From positions 62,001-126,000 of the forward strand of contig JBJEHU010000037.1 in assembly GCA_051876355.1 (NCBI GenBank): a stretch of 64,000 nucleotides of DNA, given 5' to 3'. The notes below the pieces were generated by a model. The model was not told where the DNA came from. It saw only the letters and a list, made by a program, of their open reading frames with translations, and searched no databases. The DNA comes from Olsenella_L sp051876355. Its GTDB lineage: Bacteria; Actinomycetota; Coriobacteriia; Coriobacteriales; Atopobiaceae. How positions within the stretch are numbered: the stretch's first letter is position 1; every line of letters begins with the position of its first letter. Positions 16,987-25,422 of the stretch are shown piece after piece. Made by a program: the position numbers and the translations under genes.

Positions 16987-17808
16987 ATGGCAATATTCTC
17001 GACAGATCAGGTGCTGGACAAGATTGAGAAGAAGCAGCACGAGCTCGGCACGGTGAAGCAGAGCATAGAGCTCGATCATGAAGAGCTTGCCATGCGCGAC
17101 GATATCCGCAAGAACTCCGACCAGATGCTTGCCGAATACAGCGCGCGCGAGAAAGAGCTCGAGGACACGCTGACCCATGAGCAGAAGCTTCTGGGCAGCC
17201 TCGATATGCTGAAGAAGCCGTTCGAGGGCATGAAGGCAGAGCTTGCCCAGGGCAAGAGCGACTTCACGAAGGACGAGCGCGCGACGCAGGAGAAGAACGC
17301 ACGGGCGCTCGAGGAAGCGGAGGCACGGCTGCGCTCGTTCGACCTCACGCACACCGAGAGGCTTTCCGACGAGGAGAAGGAGGAGCGCTCCGGCCTCTCC
17401 GAGGCCGTGAAGCTCAGGAACCAGGCGCTTTCGGCTTCCGAGGAAGCGCTCAAGGAAGCGGAGCAGCGCTTCGACGAGAGCCAGAAGCCGGTCTACGACA
17501 ACATCGCTGCCGTGAAGAACAACCTCGACCGCCACGAGAAGGCAGTGAGGGATGCGCAGATCGAGCTCGAGGATATCGCGCTCAAGCGCGCCTATGTGAC
17601 TGACTGCATCACGGACAATACGGGTGACGACGAGCTCCACGACGTGATCCGCCGCAAGGAGGACAAGGCTGCTGCCATCGAGAAGGAGATCGAGAAGCTC
17701 CAGAAGCAGCAGCACGCCCACGAGAGCCTGATCAGGTTCCTATGGGCGTGCCTCATCGTGTTTGCGGCCTTCTTGATCTTCGGCCTCATGCATGTGCTCG
17801 GGAGCTAG
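16987..17808 (+). CDS. Coiled-coil protein with C-terminal membrane anchor
   Basis: A 273-aa protein, almost entirely charged coiled coil from residue 5 to 245 (rich in Glu, Lys, Ala, Leu heptads), ending in one membrane helix (about 248-270) with a short tail. No signal peptide, so it is probably a tail-anchored cytoplasmic coiled coil. No family recognised. It ends in a CTAG overlap with the convergent four-helix membrane protein gene. The 199-bp gap before it holds no gene; it includes an imperfect hairpin near 16878-16910. Confidence 0.6.
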   Translation: MAIFSTDQVLDKIEKKQHELGTVKQSIELDHEELAMRDDIRKNSDQMLAEYSAREKELEDTLTHEQKLLGSLDMLKKPFEGMKAELAQGKSDFTKDERATQEKNARALEEAEARLRSFDLTHTERLSDEEKEERSGLSEAVKLRNQALSASEEALKEAEQRFDESQKPVYDNIAAVKNNLDRHEKAVRDAQIELEDIALKRAYVTDCITDNTGDDELHDVIRRKEDKAAAIEKEIEKLQKQQHAHESLIRFLWACLIVFAAFLIFGLMHVLGS

Positions 17809-18353
17809 CGCCTCTTGAAATAGATGATGAGCTGGTAGACGCCGAAGACGAGGCAGCCGACGCCGAGGATGACGGCAGACCAGAAGTCAAGGCCAGAGAA
17901 GGTCTGGTTCATGCCGTAGTAGGCAAGGATGGCAGCCGTCGCGAAGCAGACGACGGCGTAGCCGATGCGGCGGCCATTCCTCTTCTGGCGCCTGCCCTGC
18001 TCGAGGATCTGCTCGCTCTCGGAGAGCTTCGGCTCCTCTGCCTTCTTGAGGGCCGGGATGAAACTCAGATAGAAATAGCCCGATGTCAGGAGATAGAGTC
18101 CTGCGAAGAGCGCGATGCCGATCCAGAGCGATGTCGTGGCACCGAAGATGGCCGCGAGCGAGACGGAGAAGATCGTGCGCTGCCGGTCGAAGAAGGCAAG
18201 CTGGCGCATCTTCGATTCGGGCACATAGAAGTACTTGTGGAGATAGTCGTTGTAGTAGACGTTCCTGCCGGACTTGTCCACACGGACGACGTCGTCGAGC
18301 GCCGGCGACGTCTTCTTCGTCGCCGAGCCGGTCGTGGTCTTGCCTTTCGCCAT
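17805..18353 (-). CDS. Four-helix membrane protein of unknown function
   Basis: A 182-aa protein. A basic N-terminus (MAKGKTTTGSATKK) precedes a soluble stretch, then hydrophobic segments at about 62-80, 82-100, 133-150 and 157-176, ending in FKRR. No conserved motif recognised. TTAGGA precedes ATG 18353. It is divergent from the Y-family polymerase across a 77-bp gap. Confidence 0.55.
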   Translation of the reverse strand: MAKGKTTTGSATKKTSPALDDVVRVDKSGRNVYYNDYLHKYFYVPESKMRQLAFFDRQRTIFSVSLAAIFGATTSLWIGIALFAGLYLLTSGYFYLSFIPALKKAEEPKLSESEQILEQGRRQKRNGRRIGYAVVCFATAAILAYYGMNQTFSGLDFWSAVILGVGCLVFGVYQLIIYFKRR

Positions 18354-18392
18354 TCCTAACCTTTCTGTCCTGCCCAGGCCCCAGGGCCTGTC

Positions 18393-18401
18393 TGCTAATA
18401 T
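18393..18401 (+). promoter_or_regulatory. Extended -10 promoter of the Y-family polymerase
   Basis: TGCTAATAT, identical to the element before the MutS-like pair. It is followed by a 29-base leader holding GTTCGAA and AAGGAG. GTTCGAA could be half of an SOS-type site, but no full palindrome is present. Confidence 0.45.
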
Positions 18402-18430
18402 GGGTACATCCGTTCGAAGAAAGGAGCCCC

Positions 18431-19783
18431 GTGGCCGGCACGCAGAAGAGCTATCTCTGCATAGACCTCAAAAGCTTCTATGCCTCTGCCGAGTGCATCG
18501 CGCGCGGGCTCGATCCCTTCACTACCAATTTAGTGGTAGCGGACCCGACGCGCACCGAGAAAACGATATGTCTGGCTGTTTCTCCGGCGATGAAGAAGCT
18601 CGGAGTCCCTGGACGCTGCCGCGTGTTCGAAATCCCCAAAGGCATCGACTACATCATGGCCCCGCCCCGCATGCGCTACTACATGGAGAAGTCGGCCGAG
18701 ATCTACGGCATCTATCTCAGGAAGATCGCTCCTGAAGACATCTTCGTCTACTCGATCGACGAGGGATTCTTCGATATCACGCCGTATCTGTCTCTGTATG
18801 GGATGACCGCACGCGAGCTCGGCGAGGCGCTGAGGAGCGAAGTCGCGAAGGAGACGGGCATCACGGCGACCTGCGGGCTTGGCACGAACCTCTATCTCGC
18901 GAAGATTGCGCTCGATATCACGGCCAAGCATGCAGACGACTTCTTCGGCGAGCTCGACGAGGAGAGCTTCAAGGCAACGCTCTGGAACCACCGGCCGCTC
19001 ACAGACTTCTGGCGCATAGGGCCTGGCACCGAAAGGCGCTTGGCCGAGATGGGCATCCACACGATGAAGCAGCTTGCGCATGCGCCGACAGAGCCGCTCT
19101 TCCGCGAGTTCGGCAAGGATGCAGAGATCTTGATCGACCACGCGTGGGGCGTCGAGCCCGTGACGATGGCAGACATCAAGGCCTACAAGCCGCAGGCGCA
19201 TTCTTTGAGCTCGAACCAGGTCTTCAGCTGCGCCTATGACGCAGAGGACGCGCTCTTGGTGCTCAAGGAGATGGCAGACTCCTTGGCGCAGCGGCTCACG
19301 GAAGGAGGCCTTGTCGCAGGCGGCATCTCGGTCTTTGCGGGATATGCGATCACGGAGGAGGAGCGCGAATTTGCACGCGAGCGCCGCCGTCTCCATCGCT
19401 ATGGCCCGGGCGCTTCGGGCTCTATGAGCTTCCTTGTGCCGACCAGCTCCTCGAGGAAGATCCGCCAGGCAGCGGAGGCGATCTTCCGCGACCGCGTCGA
19501 TCCCGAGCGGCAGATCAAGCGCCTCGGCATCGGTGCCTTCGAGGTCGCGGCAGAAGACGCGAAGGGTGCACAGATGAGCCTCTTTGCCGAGGAGGAGACG
19601 GACGAAGGGGAGCTTTCGCGCCAGCGGACCGTGAACGACATCAGGCAGCGCTTCGGGAAGAACGCGATCTTGAAGGGCATGGACCTCATGCCGAAGGCGA
19701 CGGCACGCGAGCGCAACAGCCAGATCGGCGGACACAGATCGGGAGATGAGAACGATGGAGTCGAAGACGTCTGGCGCAGCTAG
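18431..19783 (+). CDS. Y-family (UmuC/DinB-like) translesion DNA polymerase
   Basis: A 450-aa Y-family polymerase for bypass of damaged bases. The first catalytic Asp is in CIDLKSFYASAE (Asp12), and the palm motif YSIDEGFFD gives Asp110/Glu111. A helix-hairpin-helix region (FWRIGPGTERRLAEMGI) and a little-finger domain follow. The length and sequence are closer to the UmuC/UvrX/YqjW group than to DinB proper. It starts with GTG 18431 after AAGGAG; the longer ATG reading overlaps the divergent gene. The last 38 bases overlap a small gene, the same arrangement as umuC-like genes with YolD-type partners in Firmicutes. Confidence 0.85.
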   Translation: MAGTQKSYLCIDLKSFYASAECIARGLDPFTTNLVVADPTRTEKTICLAVSPAMKKLGVPGRCRVFEIPKGIDYIMAPPRMRYYMEKSAEIYGIYLRKIAPEDIFVYSIDEGFFDITPYLSLYGMTARELGEALRSEVAKETGITATCGLGTNLYLAKIALDITAKHADDFFGELDEESFKATLWNHRPLTDFWRIGPGTERRLAEMGIHTMKQLAHAPTEPLFREFGKDAEILIDHAWGVEPVTMADIKAYKPQAHSLSSNQVFSCAYDAEDALLVLKEMADSLAQRLTEGGLVAGGISVFAGYAITEEEREFARERRRLHRYGPGASGSMSFLVPTSSSRKIRQAAEAIFRDRVDPERQIKRLGIGAFEVAAEDAKGAQMSLFAEEETDEGELSRQRTVNDIRQRFGKNAILKGMDLMPKATARERNSQIGGHRSGDENDGVEDVWRS

Positions 19784-19934
19784 GCCGGGCCGGGTCCGCT
19801 ATGGGCATCCGTCCATGAGCGCCGCGGAACGGGCAAAGATATTCATGCCATTCGATGCGCTGCCGGAATACCGGGGACTTCTCAAGAAGAAGGAAGAAGA
19901 GATCCGTGACCGGCAGAAGCGCGGCCTCATATGA
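19746..19934 (+). CDS. Small YolD-like protein overlapping the polymerase gene
   Basis: A 62-aa basic protein in a different frame from the polymerase it overlaps by 38 bp. The core IFMPFDALPEYRGLLKKKEEEI resembles the short motif of YolD-like proteins that accompany Y-family polymerases, with Phe-x-Ala-Leu-Pro-Glu. A second in-frame ATG at 19755 is an equally good start. A strong terminator follows at once, so it is the last gene of the unit. The assignment is inference from size, motif and position. Confidence 0.55.
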   Translation: MRTMESKTSGAARPGRVRYGHPSMSAAERAKIFMPFDALPEYRGLLKKKEEEIRDRQKRGLI

Positions 19935-19963
19935 GAAGAGCCTGCGCAGGCAGGCTCTTCTTC
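19935..19963 (+). terminator. Terminator after polymerase unit
   Basis: GAAGAGCCTG (19935-19944) pairs with CAGGCTCTTC (19951-19960), followed by TTCT. The stem also ends the convergent nudC transcript. Confidence 0.8.
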
Positions 19964-20502
19964 TAGGCGTTCATGAGATGGTGGCGGGCAAACCACTGGG
20001 CAAGAGATCCCGGCACAAGCGCGTCGGCGAACTCGTCTTTCGGCACCCATCGGGCACGGTCGACCTCGCGGTTGAGGTGGAAGCTCTCGCTTCTCGCCCG
20101 GCAGACGAAGTTCGAGATCAGCGTGTTCGTGCGGGCATAGAACTGGCTTGCATTGAAGCGGATGTCCGAGACGTCGAGCGCTGTCTCCTCGCTCACCTCG
20201 CGTGCCACGGTCTCCTCGAGGCTCTCGCCCTGCGAGACATAGCCGGCGACGAGTATGCCATGCTTGCCGTATTGGTCGATCGCGAGGATCCTGGTCCCGT
20301 CAGGGGAGTAGACAATCGCGCTGATGGCAGCAGAGAAGGCAGGGTAGCGCCATGCATTGCACGTCGGGCACCAGGGCTCGGGGCCGTCTTCCGGCTGCTC
20401 CTTCAGGACAAGCGCAGATCCGCAGATGCTGCAGTAGCGCTCATGGGGAAGGGCGATGCCGTCGTTTCCGTGCCAGGGGGCGAGCGTCTTGCCGCTATGC
20501 AT
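19963..20502 (-). CDS. nudC: NADH pyrophosphatase (NudC-type Nudix hydrolase)
   Basis: A 179-aa Nudix enzyme that hydrolyses NAD(H) to NMN(H) and AMP, and in some bacteria removes NAD caps from RNA. A zinc ribbon is visible as YCSICGS and WCPTCNAW (about 26-55). The Nudix box runs from GYVSQGESLEETVAREVSEE, with REVSEE at its heart, and SQFYARTNTL matches the position of the family's downstream specificity motif. It lacks the N-terminal domain of E. coli NudC. The ATG overlaps the end of the phospholipase-like gene by 8 bp, with AGAGGTG just inside that gene, so it is translationally coupled. Confidence 0.85.
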   Translation of the reverse strand: MHSGKTLAPWHGNDGIALPHERYCSICGSALVLKEQPEDGPEPWCPTCNAWRYPAFSAAISAIVYSPDGTRILAIDQYGKHGILVAGYVSQGESLEETVAREVSEETALDVSDIRFNASQFYARTNTLISNFVCRARSESFHLNREVDRARWVPKDEFADALVPGSLAQWFARHHLMNA

Positions 20503-21469
20503 CCTGAAGCACCTCTCCGGCCTTCTCGGGCCTGCCGTCGAAGTCCTTGCCATGGGTGATGGATTCGGCCTTCTTTGCATCGAACCCGTCGTCGAGGAAG
20601 CACTTGAGATCTGTCTGCAGCTCGCCCTGCGTGCCGTAGTAGAGGTCCCAGAAGCTTGCCGTGTGCGACTCGCCCGTGTAGGGGTCGCACCACGTCTGGT
20701 GGTCCCTGTTCTCGAAGACAGACGATGCCTCCTTGCGTGCCCTGTGCGCCATGGCCCTATAGAGCGAGTGGCGGCGGTGCAGGACATTGACTTCGATCGC
20801 AGAGGCGATCTGCGACTTCGCGTCTGTCAGGTGCGGTGCCCTCATGAGGCGCATGAGCGTCCTATGGGCATTGATGGCGCCAGAGAAGAGCGTATGCGGC
20901 ACGACGAGGCCGTAGACCTTGAGGAGCATGTAGCGGTACATCCTGTCGCAGATGCCGAGGATGCGCTCGGTCGCATCGAGGCACTCATGCGCCGGATGGA
21001 ACGTCTCGACGGTCTTGCCGGACTTCGTGTAGAGCACCATCTCGTCGAGATCGCGCTCGACCTCTGCCGTGACGACCTTCGCATCGCGCTCGTCGAGGCC
21101 CTCGACGCCCGCCTCGCAGATGCCTTTCGTCCAGCTTGCCACGAACGGCCCGACCCTCGAGTCGAGCTCGAAGTGGCTGATGTAGCCTGCCACATAGGCA
21201 CGTCCGGTCGGCCTCTCATGGTCGGAGAGGTAGGCGAGCGAGTCCTTGAAGGCAGCGATGCATTCCTCGATCTTCTCCGTGTGGAGGAGCTTCGCGATGT
21301 TCTGGTATTCCTTGAGGCGCGGGTCGAGCTCGAGCGACTCGAAGGGGTCGGGGCCCTGGCAGCCCAGAAGATAGGCCTTGCGCTCTTCGTCGGATTCGCT
21401 CTTGAGAGAGTTCGCCGCCGTGAAATACATGTCCTGCCCGTAGAAGTAGTGCGTGATGATGGCTGGCAT
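20495..21469 (-). CDS. Zinc-dependent phospholipase C-like protein, paralogue 1
   Basis: A 324-aa protein of the bacterial zinc phospholipase C/S1-P1 nuclease-like family (mostly helical, beginning MPAIITHYFYGQD). The second motif reads HFELDSRVGP; its paralogue at 30.7 kb has HYLLDSAMHP, so one likely metal ligand (His) is Gly here. QGPDPFES and the segment VERDLDEMVLYTKSG are shared with the paralogue. No signal peptide is seen, so it may act inside the cell. RBS AGGGGGAT precedes ATG 21469. It is first in a two-gene unit with nudC. Confidence 0.65.
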   Translation of the reverse strand: MPAIITHYFYGQDMYFTAANSLKSESDEERKAYLLGCQGPDPFESLELDPRLKEYQNIAKLLHTEKIEECIAAFKDSLAYLSDHERPTGRAYVAGYISHFELDSRVGPFVASWTKGICEAGVEGLDERDAKVVTAEVERDLDEMVLYTKSGKTVETFHPAHECLDATERILGICDRMYRYMLLKVYGLVVPHTLFSGAINAHRTLMRLMRAPHLTDAKSQIASAIEVNVLHRRHSLYRAMAHRARKEASSVFENRDHQTWCDPYTGESHTASFWDLYYGTQGELQTDLKCFLDDGFDAKKAESITHGKDFDGRPEKAGEVLQDA

Positions 21470-21900
21470 GCAGATCCCCCTGTCATATGGTCGTGTGGCC
21501 GTATCAGCTCTCTACAGTATCGGACTTGGGGCGCCTCTGTGGGCGCCGCTGCGCCGAAAAAGCACTAACGGCTGCAGACGGCAGGGAAAGCTGAATGAAG
21601 AGGAGAGCGCACCTTTTCAGAAAGCTGGGGAGGGGACAGACAGCAGAGCTGCCCGGTGTCCTTAGCCAGACAGATGGAGGCACATCTGTCGCATTGCGGA
21701 GCTGCGGCTCTTTGGCACGCGCAGCAGCAGGCAGGAGGGGCCAGGCAGGATTCGTGGTGATGGCAGGGATTCACTGTCCAGGCAGTGCGGATGCCGTGTG
21801 CGCTATGGGTATAGTGAAGCGCATAGATGCTGCAGAGGAGCGATATTCAGCTCCCTCAGATGCAGCGTCCAGAACCAGGATTTCCGGCTGAAAGGCAGCC
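21470..21900. other. 431-bp non-coding gap with several hairpins
   Basis: No convincing gene. It contains a perfect 8-bp hairpin GACAGATG/CATCTGTC (21669-21690), GGCGCC/GGCGCC (21530-21547), GGACA/TGTCC (21635-21662) and CACTG/CAGTG near 21774-21789. A -10-like TATAGT lies at 21810-21815 but without a -35. One 98-codon frame (21595-21891) has no start site or recognisable sequence. The hairpins could belong to a small RNA or to the leader of the ABC gene. Confidence 0.4.
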
Positions 21901-24900
21901 ATGCTCGAACTCTCCCATATCTCCAAGTCATACACGACCGGCTCGTTCACGCAGAAAGCGCTCGACGATGTGTCGCTTGCATTCCGCGACTGCGAATTCG
22001 TCTCCATCCTCGGTCCTTCGGGCTCGGGCAAGACGACGCTCCTCAACATGATCGGCGGCCTCGATCATTTCGATTCCGGCGACCTTTTGATCGACGGCAT
22101 CTCGACGAAGCGCTACCGCGACCGCGACTGGGATACGTACCGCAACAACAGGATCGGCTTCGTGTTCCAGAGCTACAACCTGATCCCGCACCAGACGGTG
22201 CTCGCAAACGTCGAGCTTGCGCTCACGCTCTCGGGCGTCGGGGCTGCCGAGCGCGAGAAGCGCGCACGGGAAGCGCTTCAGAAGGTCGGGCTTGCCGAGC
22301 ATGCGGACAAGAAGCCTTCGCAGCTCTCGGGCGGCCAGATGCAGCGCGTGGCGCTTGCCCGTGCCTTGGTGAACAACCCCGAGATCGTGCTTGCCGACGA
22401 GCCGACAGGAGCGCTCGATTCCGAGACCTCGGTCCAGGTCATGGACCTTCTCAAAGAGGTCGCCCAGAACCGGCTCGTGATCATGGTGACACACAATCCC
22501 GAGCTTGCACGCCAGTACTCGACCCGCATCGTCGAGCTCAAGGACGGCACGATCCGCTCCGACACCGACCCCTACGATCCGGCAGCCGAGACCGTCCATA
22601 GGGCAGCACGTCCGCCCCGCAAGACCGCGATGTCCTTCCTCACGGCGCTCGGCCTCTCGTTTGCGAACCTCATGACCAAGAAGGGGAGAACGTTCCTCAC
22701 AGCCTTCGCCGGCTCTATCGGCATCATCGGCATCGCTGCGATACTTGCCCTTGCAAACGGCGCGAACGGCTACATTGAGGACACCGAGGAGAAGATGCTC
22801 ACGGTCTATCCGCTCCAGATCCAGGGCACGAGCTTCGATATCACGTCCGTCCTCTCGTCGGTGAATGGCACGGCAGGCTCCTCGGGCACGTCGGACAGCT
22901 CTTCGGACACGTCGTCCGATTCCTCTGGCATCAAGGAAGCGCCGACGATCACGAACATGTTCAAGAGCGTCGGCAAGAACGATCTGAAGTCCTTGAAGGA
23001 ATACCTCGACGCGGATGGCGGAGGGATCCACCAGTATTCACGCGCCATCCAGTACTCCTACGACGTGAAGCCCTCGCTCTATCTCGAGAATGCGGACGGC
23101 ACGGTCACGGAGGTCAATCCCGAGTCCTCGTTCACGCAGCTCGGGCTCGGTGTCTCCTCGTCGATCTCGTCGAGCATGACAACACAGACGAGCGCATTCC
23201 ATGAGCTGATGGACGATACCGACCTCATCAAGGGACAGTACGACCTTGTGGCAGGAACATGGCCGACCGCAGAAGACGAGCTTCTCGTCGTGCTCAGGCC
23301 CGACGGCACGCTTCCCGACCTCGACGCGTTCGAGCTCGGCCTTCGCGACCACAGCCAGCTCGACTACATGGTCTCGACGCTCACGAATGCGCAGAGCTCC
23401 GACGCAGAGGAGTCTGCGATCGATGCAGAGAACGGCGCAAGCTACACGGCAGACGACATCCTCGCCTCGACCCTGAAGCTCGTCTATCCGACCGACATCT
23501 ATGCCTATGACTCCCAGTACAATATCTGGACCGACCGCTCGGACGACGCCTCGTTCATGCAGCGGCTTGTCGCCTCGGGGAAGAGCATCCACGTTGTCGG
23601 CATCATCCAGGCGACGGACTCCTCATCCTCGCTCGACCCGGGCATCTACTACACGAGCGCCCTCACAAAAGACGTCATGCAGCACGCTGCGGAAAGCGAC
23701 ATCGTGAAGCAGCAGCTTGCCGACCCTGCGACAGATGTGTTCACGGGCAAGAGCTTCGTCGAGGAGGCTGCCGGCACGTCCGCAGAGGATATCGACCTCT
23801 CGAGCCTCTTCAATGTGGATACGGATGCCCTGAAGGCAGCGTTCACGTTCGATACCTCGAAGCTCGACCTCGATCTTTCCGATTTCGACATGTCGTCTGT
23901 GCAGATGCCTTCTGCCGATGTGCCGGCGCTCGATCTTTCAGGGATCGACCTGTCCTCGCTCGACCTCTCCGGCATCGATGTATCCGCACTCGATACGGAC
24001 GAGATCAAGAGCCTCCTTCCTGACTTCTCCGATATCGATATCAAGGATCTCATCTCCGGCCTCGACATCAAGTTCGACCAGACCGCCGCGCAGGTCCTCA
24101 CCTCCGAGCTTGTCCAGGGCTGGCGCGACTACATGCAGGAGCATCCTGATGCAAAGGTCCAGGACTACTTCCTGCTCGACTCGACGAAGACAGAGATCGA
24201 GGACGGCGTCAGAAAGATCGTGAACTTCGACGAGATCGAAAGCCAGCTCGAGGAGAAGCTTTCAGGCATCGTCGATGCGAAGATCGAAAGCTCGGTCGCA
24301 AAGGCCTTGGAGTCCCAGATCGTGAAGCAGCTTGCTTCCCAGGTGGAGAGCCAGCTCGAGCAGAAGATCACGAGCGCCCTCACGACCTACATCCAGACCG
24401 CCTTCTCCTCTGTCATGCAGCAGACCTCCCAGGCGCTCGAGACCCAGCTCACGAGCGCGCTCCAGTCGAGCATGAACAGGCTTTCCGCCTCGTTCCCGAA
24501 TGCAATCTCGGTCGATGGGGACAAGATCAAGAACGCGTTCAGCCTCAACATCGACGAGACGCAGCTCAAGGAGCTCATGGCCGGCATGCTCTCGAACTCG
24601 AGCGCAAGCTACGACGGGAACCTTGCGAAGCTTGGCTACGCAGATCCTGCGACGCCTTCCGAGATCGATATCTATCCAGGAGACTTCCAGGACAAGAACG
24701 AGGTCATCCGGATCCTCGATGACTACAACGCGCAGCAGACCGACGATGCGAAGAAGATCACCTATACCGATATCGTGGGCACGCTCATGACATCGGTGAC
24801 GCATATCGTCGATATGATCAGCCGCATCCTCATCGCCTTCGTGTCGATCTCGCTCGTCGTGTCCTCGATCATGATTGCCGTCATCACCTACATCTCCGTG

Positions 24901-25218
24901 CTCGAGCGCAAGAAGGAGATCGGCATCCTGCGCTCCCTCGGTGCGAGCAAGCACAATGTGAGCTCAGTCTTCAACGCCGAGACCGTGATCGAAGGCTTCA
25001 TCTCCGGCCTCATGGGCATCCTGATCACGCTGGCAGCCTCGGTGCCGGTCAATGCCTACGTGCTCTCCGTCTACGACGTGCCGAACATCATGCAGCTCTC
25101 GTGGCAGTCGGCCTTGGCCCTTATCGGCATCTCCATCCTGCTCACGTTCCTGGCAGGCCTCATCCCGTCGAGGAAGGCGGCCCATGAAGACCCGGTCGAG
25201 GCGCTGAGAAGCGAGTAG
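21901..25218 (+). CDS. ABC transporter ATPase-permease fusion, MacB/FtsX type
   Basis: A 1105-aa protein. Residues 1-225 are a LolD/MacB-type ATPase: Walker A GPSGSGKTT, signature LSGGQ, Walker B IVLADEPTGALD. A first membrane helix (about 260-280) follows, then some 660 extracytoplasmic residues, then three C-terminal FtsX-type helices with LERKKEIGILRSLGASK between the first two. The order ATPase-TM-loop-3TM is that of MacB, but the loop is about three times the normal size. It includes a Ser/Asp-rich start, a stretch of DLSGIDLSSLD-type repeats (about 655-700) and a Gln/Ser-rich coiled coil (about 765-870). AAAGG precedes the ATG. Probably a mechanotransducing exporter or envelope sensor; cargo unknown. 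Confidence 0.8.
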   Translation: MLELSHISKSYTTGSFTQKALDDVSLAFRDCEFVSILGPSGSGKTTLLNMIGGLDHFDSGDLLIDGISTKRYRDRDWDTYRNNRIGFVFQSYNLIPHQTVLANVELALTLSGVGAAEREKRAREALQKVGLAEHADKKPSQLSGGQMQRVALARALVNNPEIVLADEPTGALDSETSVQVMDLLKEVAQNRLVIMVTHNPELARQYSTRIVELKDGTIRSDTDPYDPAAETVHRAARPPRKTAMSFLTALGLSFANLMTKKGRTFLTAFAGSIGIIGIAAILALANGANGYIEDTEEKMLTVYPLQIQGTSFDITSVLSSVNGTAGSSGTSDSSSDTSSDSSGIKEAPTITNMFKSVGKNDLKSLKEYLDADGGGIHQYSRAIQYSYDVKPSLYLENADGTVTEVNPESSFTQLGLGVSSSISSSMTTQTSAFHELMDDTDLIKGQYDLVAGTWPTAEDELLVVLRPDGTLPDLDAFELGLRDHSQLDYMVSTLTNAQSSDAEESAIDAENGASYTADDILASTLKLVYPTDIYAYDSQYNIWTDRSDDASFMQRLVASGKSIHVVGIIQATDSSSSLDPGIYYTSALTKDVMQHAAESDIVKQQLADPATDVFTGKSFVEEAAGTSAEDIDLSSLFNVDTDALKAAFTFDTSKLDLDLSDFDMSSVQMPSADVPALDLSGIDLSSLDLSGIDVSALDTDEIKSLLPDFSDIDIKDLISGLDIKFDQTAAQVLTSELVQGWRDYMQEHPDAKVQDYFLLDSTKTEIEDGVRKIVNFDEIESQLEEKLSGIVDAKIESSVAKALESQIVKQLASQVESQLEQKITSALTTYIQTAFSSVMQQTSQALETQLTSALQSSMNRLSASFPNAISVDGDKIKNAFSLNIDETQLKELMAGMLSNSSASYDGNLAKLGYADPATPSEIDIYPGDFQDKNEVIRILDDYNAQQTDDAKKITYTDIVGTLMTSVTHIVDMISRILIAFVSISLVVSSIMIAVITYISVLERKKEIGILRSLGASKHNVSSVFNAETVIEGFISGLMGILITLAASVPVNAYVLSVYDVPNIMQLSWQSALALIGISILLTFLAGLIPSRKAAHEDPVEALRSE

Positions 25219-25268
25219 GCCGCAGGGCCTGCCCATTCCCTCCGTCAGGCGATGCCTCGTGCGTATGC

Positions 25269-25319
25269 GCTGCCCGGTGCCCCACCCTTGAGGAAAGGGG
25301 AGGCGCCGGGCAGCTTTTG
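25269..25319 (+). terminator. Intrinsic terminator after the ABC fusion gene
   Basis: GCTGCCCGGTGCC (25269-25281) pairs with GGCGCCGGGCAGC (25302-25314), one wobble, followed by TTTTG. Confidence 0.85.
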
Positions 25320-25356
25320 TGTGGAGCAATGTGAAAGTATGCAGAAAGGTTTGCAT

Positions 25357-25390
25357 CTGTCTTGTCAGATGACATGACAGCTGCCATACT
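25357..25390 (+). promoter_or_regulatory. nad operon promoter with palindromic operator
   Basis: TTGTCA (25362-25367), 17 bp, CATACT (25385-25390) form a good sigma-70-type promoter. Over the -35 lies an inverted repeat: CTGTCTTGTC (25357-25366), AGAT, GACATGACAG (25371-25380), nine of ten positions matched. The third gene of the operon encodes a NiaR-type repressor, so this is the likely site for nicotinate-dependent autoregulation. Confidence 0.7.
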
Positions 25391-25422
25391 GCCGTCTCGG
25401 CGCTGGAGACGAGAGGGGATCC

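Noticed and set aside
21810..21815. TATAGT as promoter of the ABC fusion gene
   Set aside because: Good -10 match but no -35 at any usual distance and no TG extension.
21595..21891. A 98-codon frame in the gap before the ABC fusion gene
   Set aside because: No ribosome site of note, no motif and unbalanced composition; recorded as non-coding.
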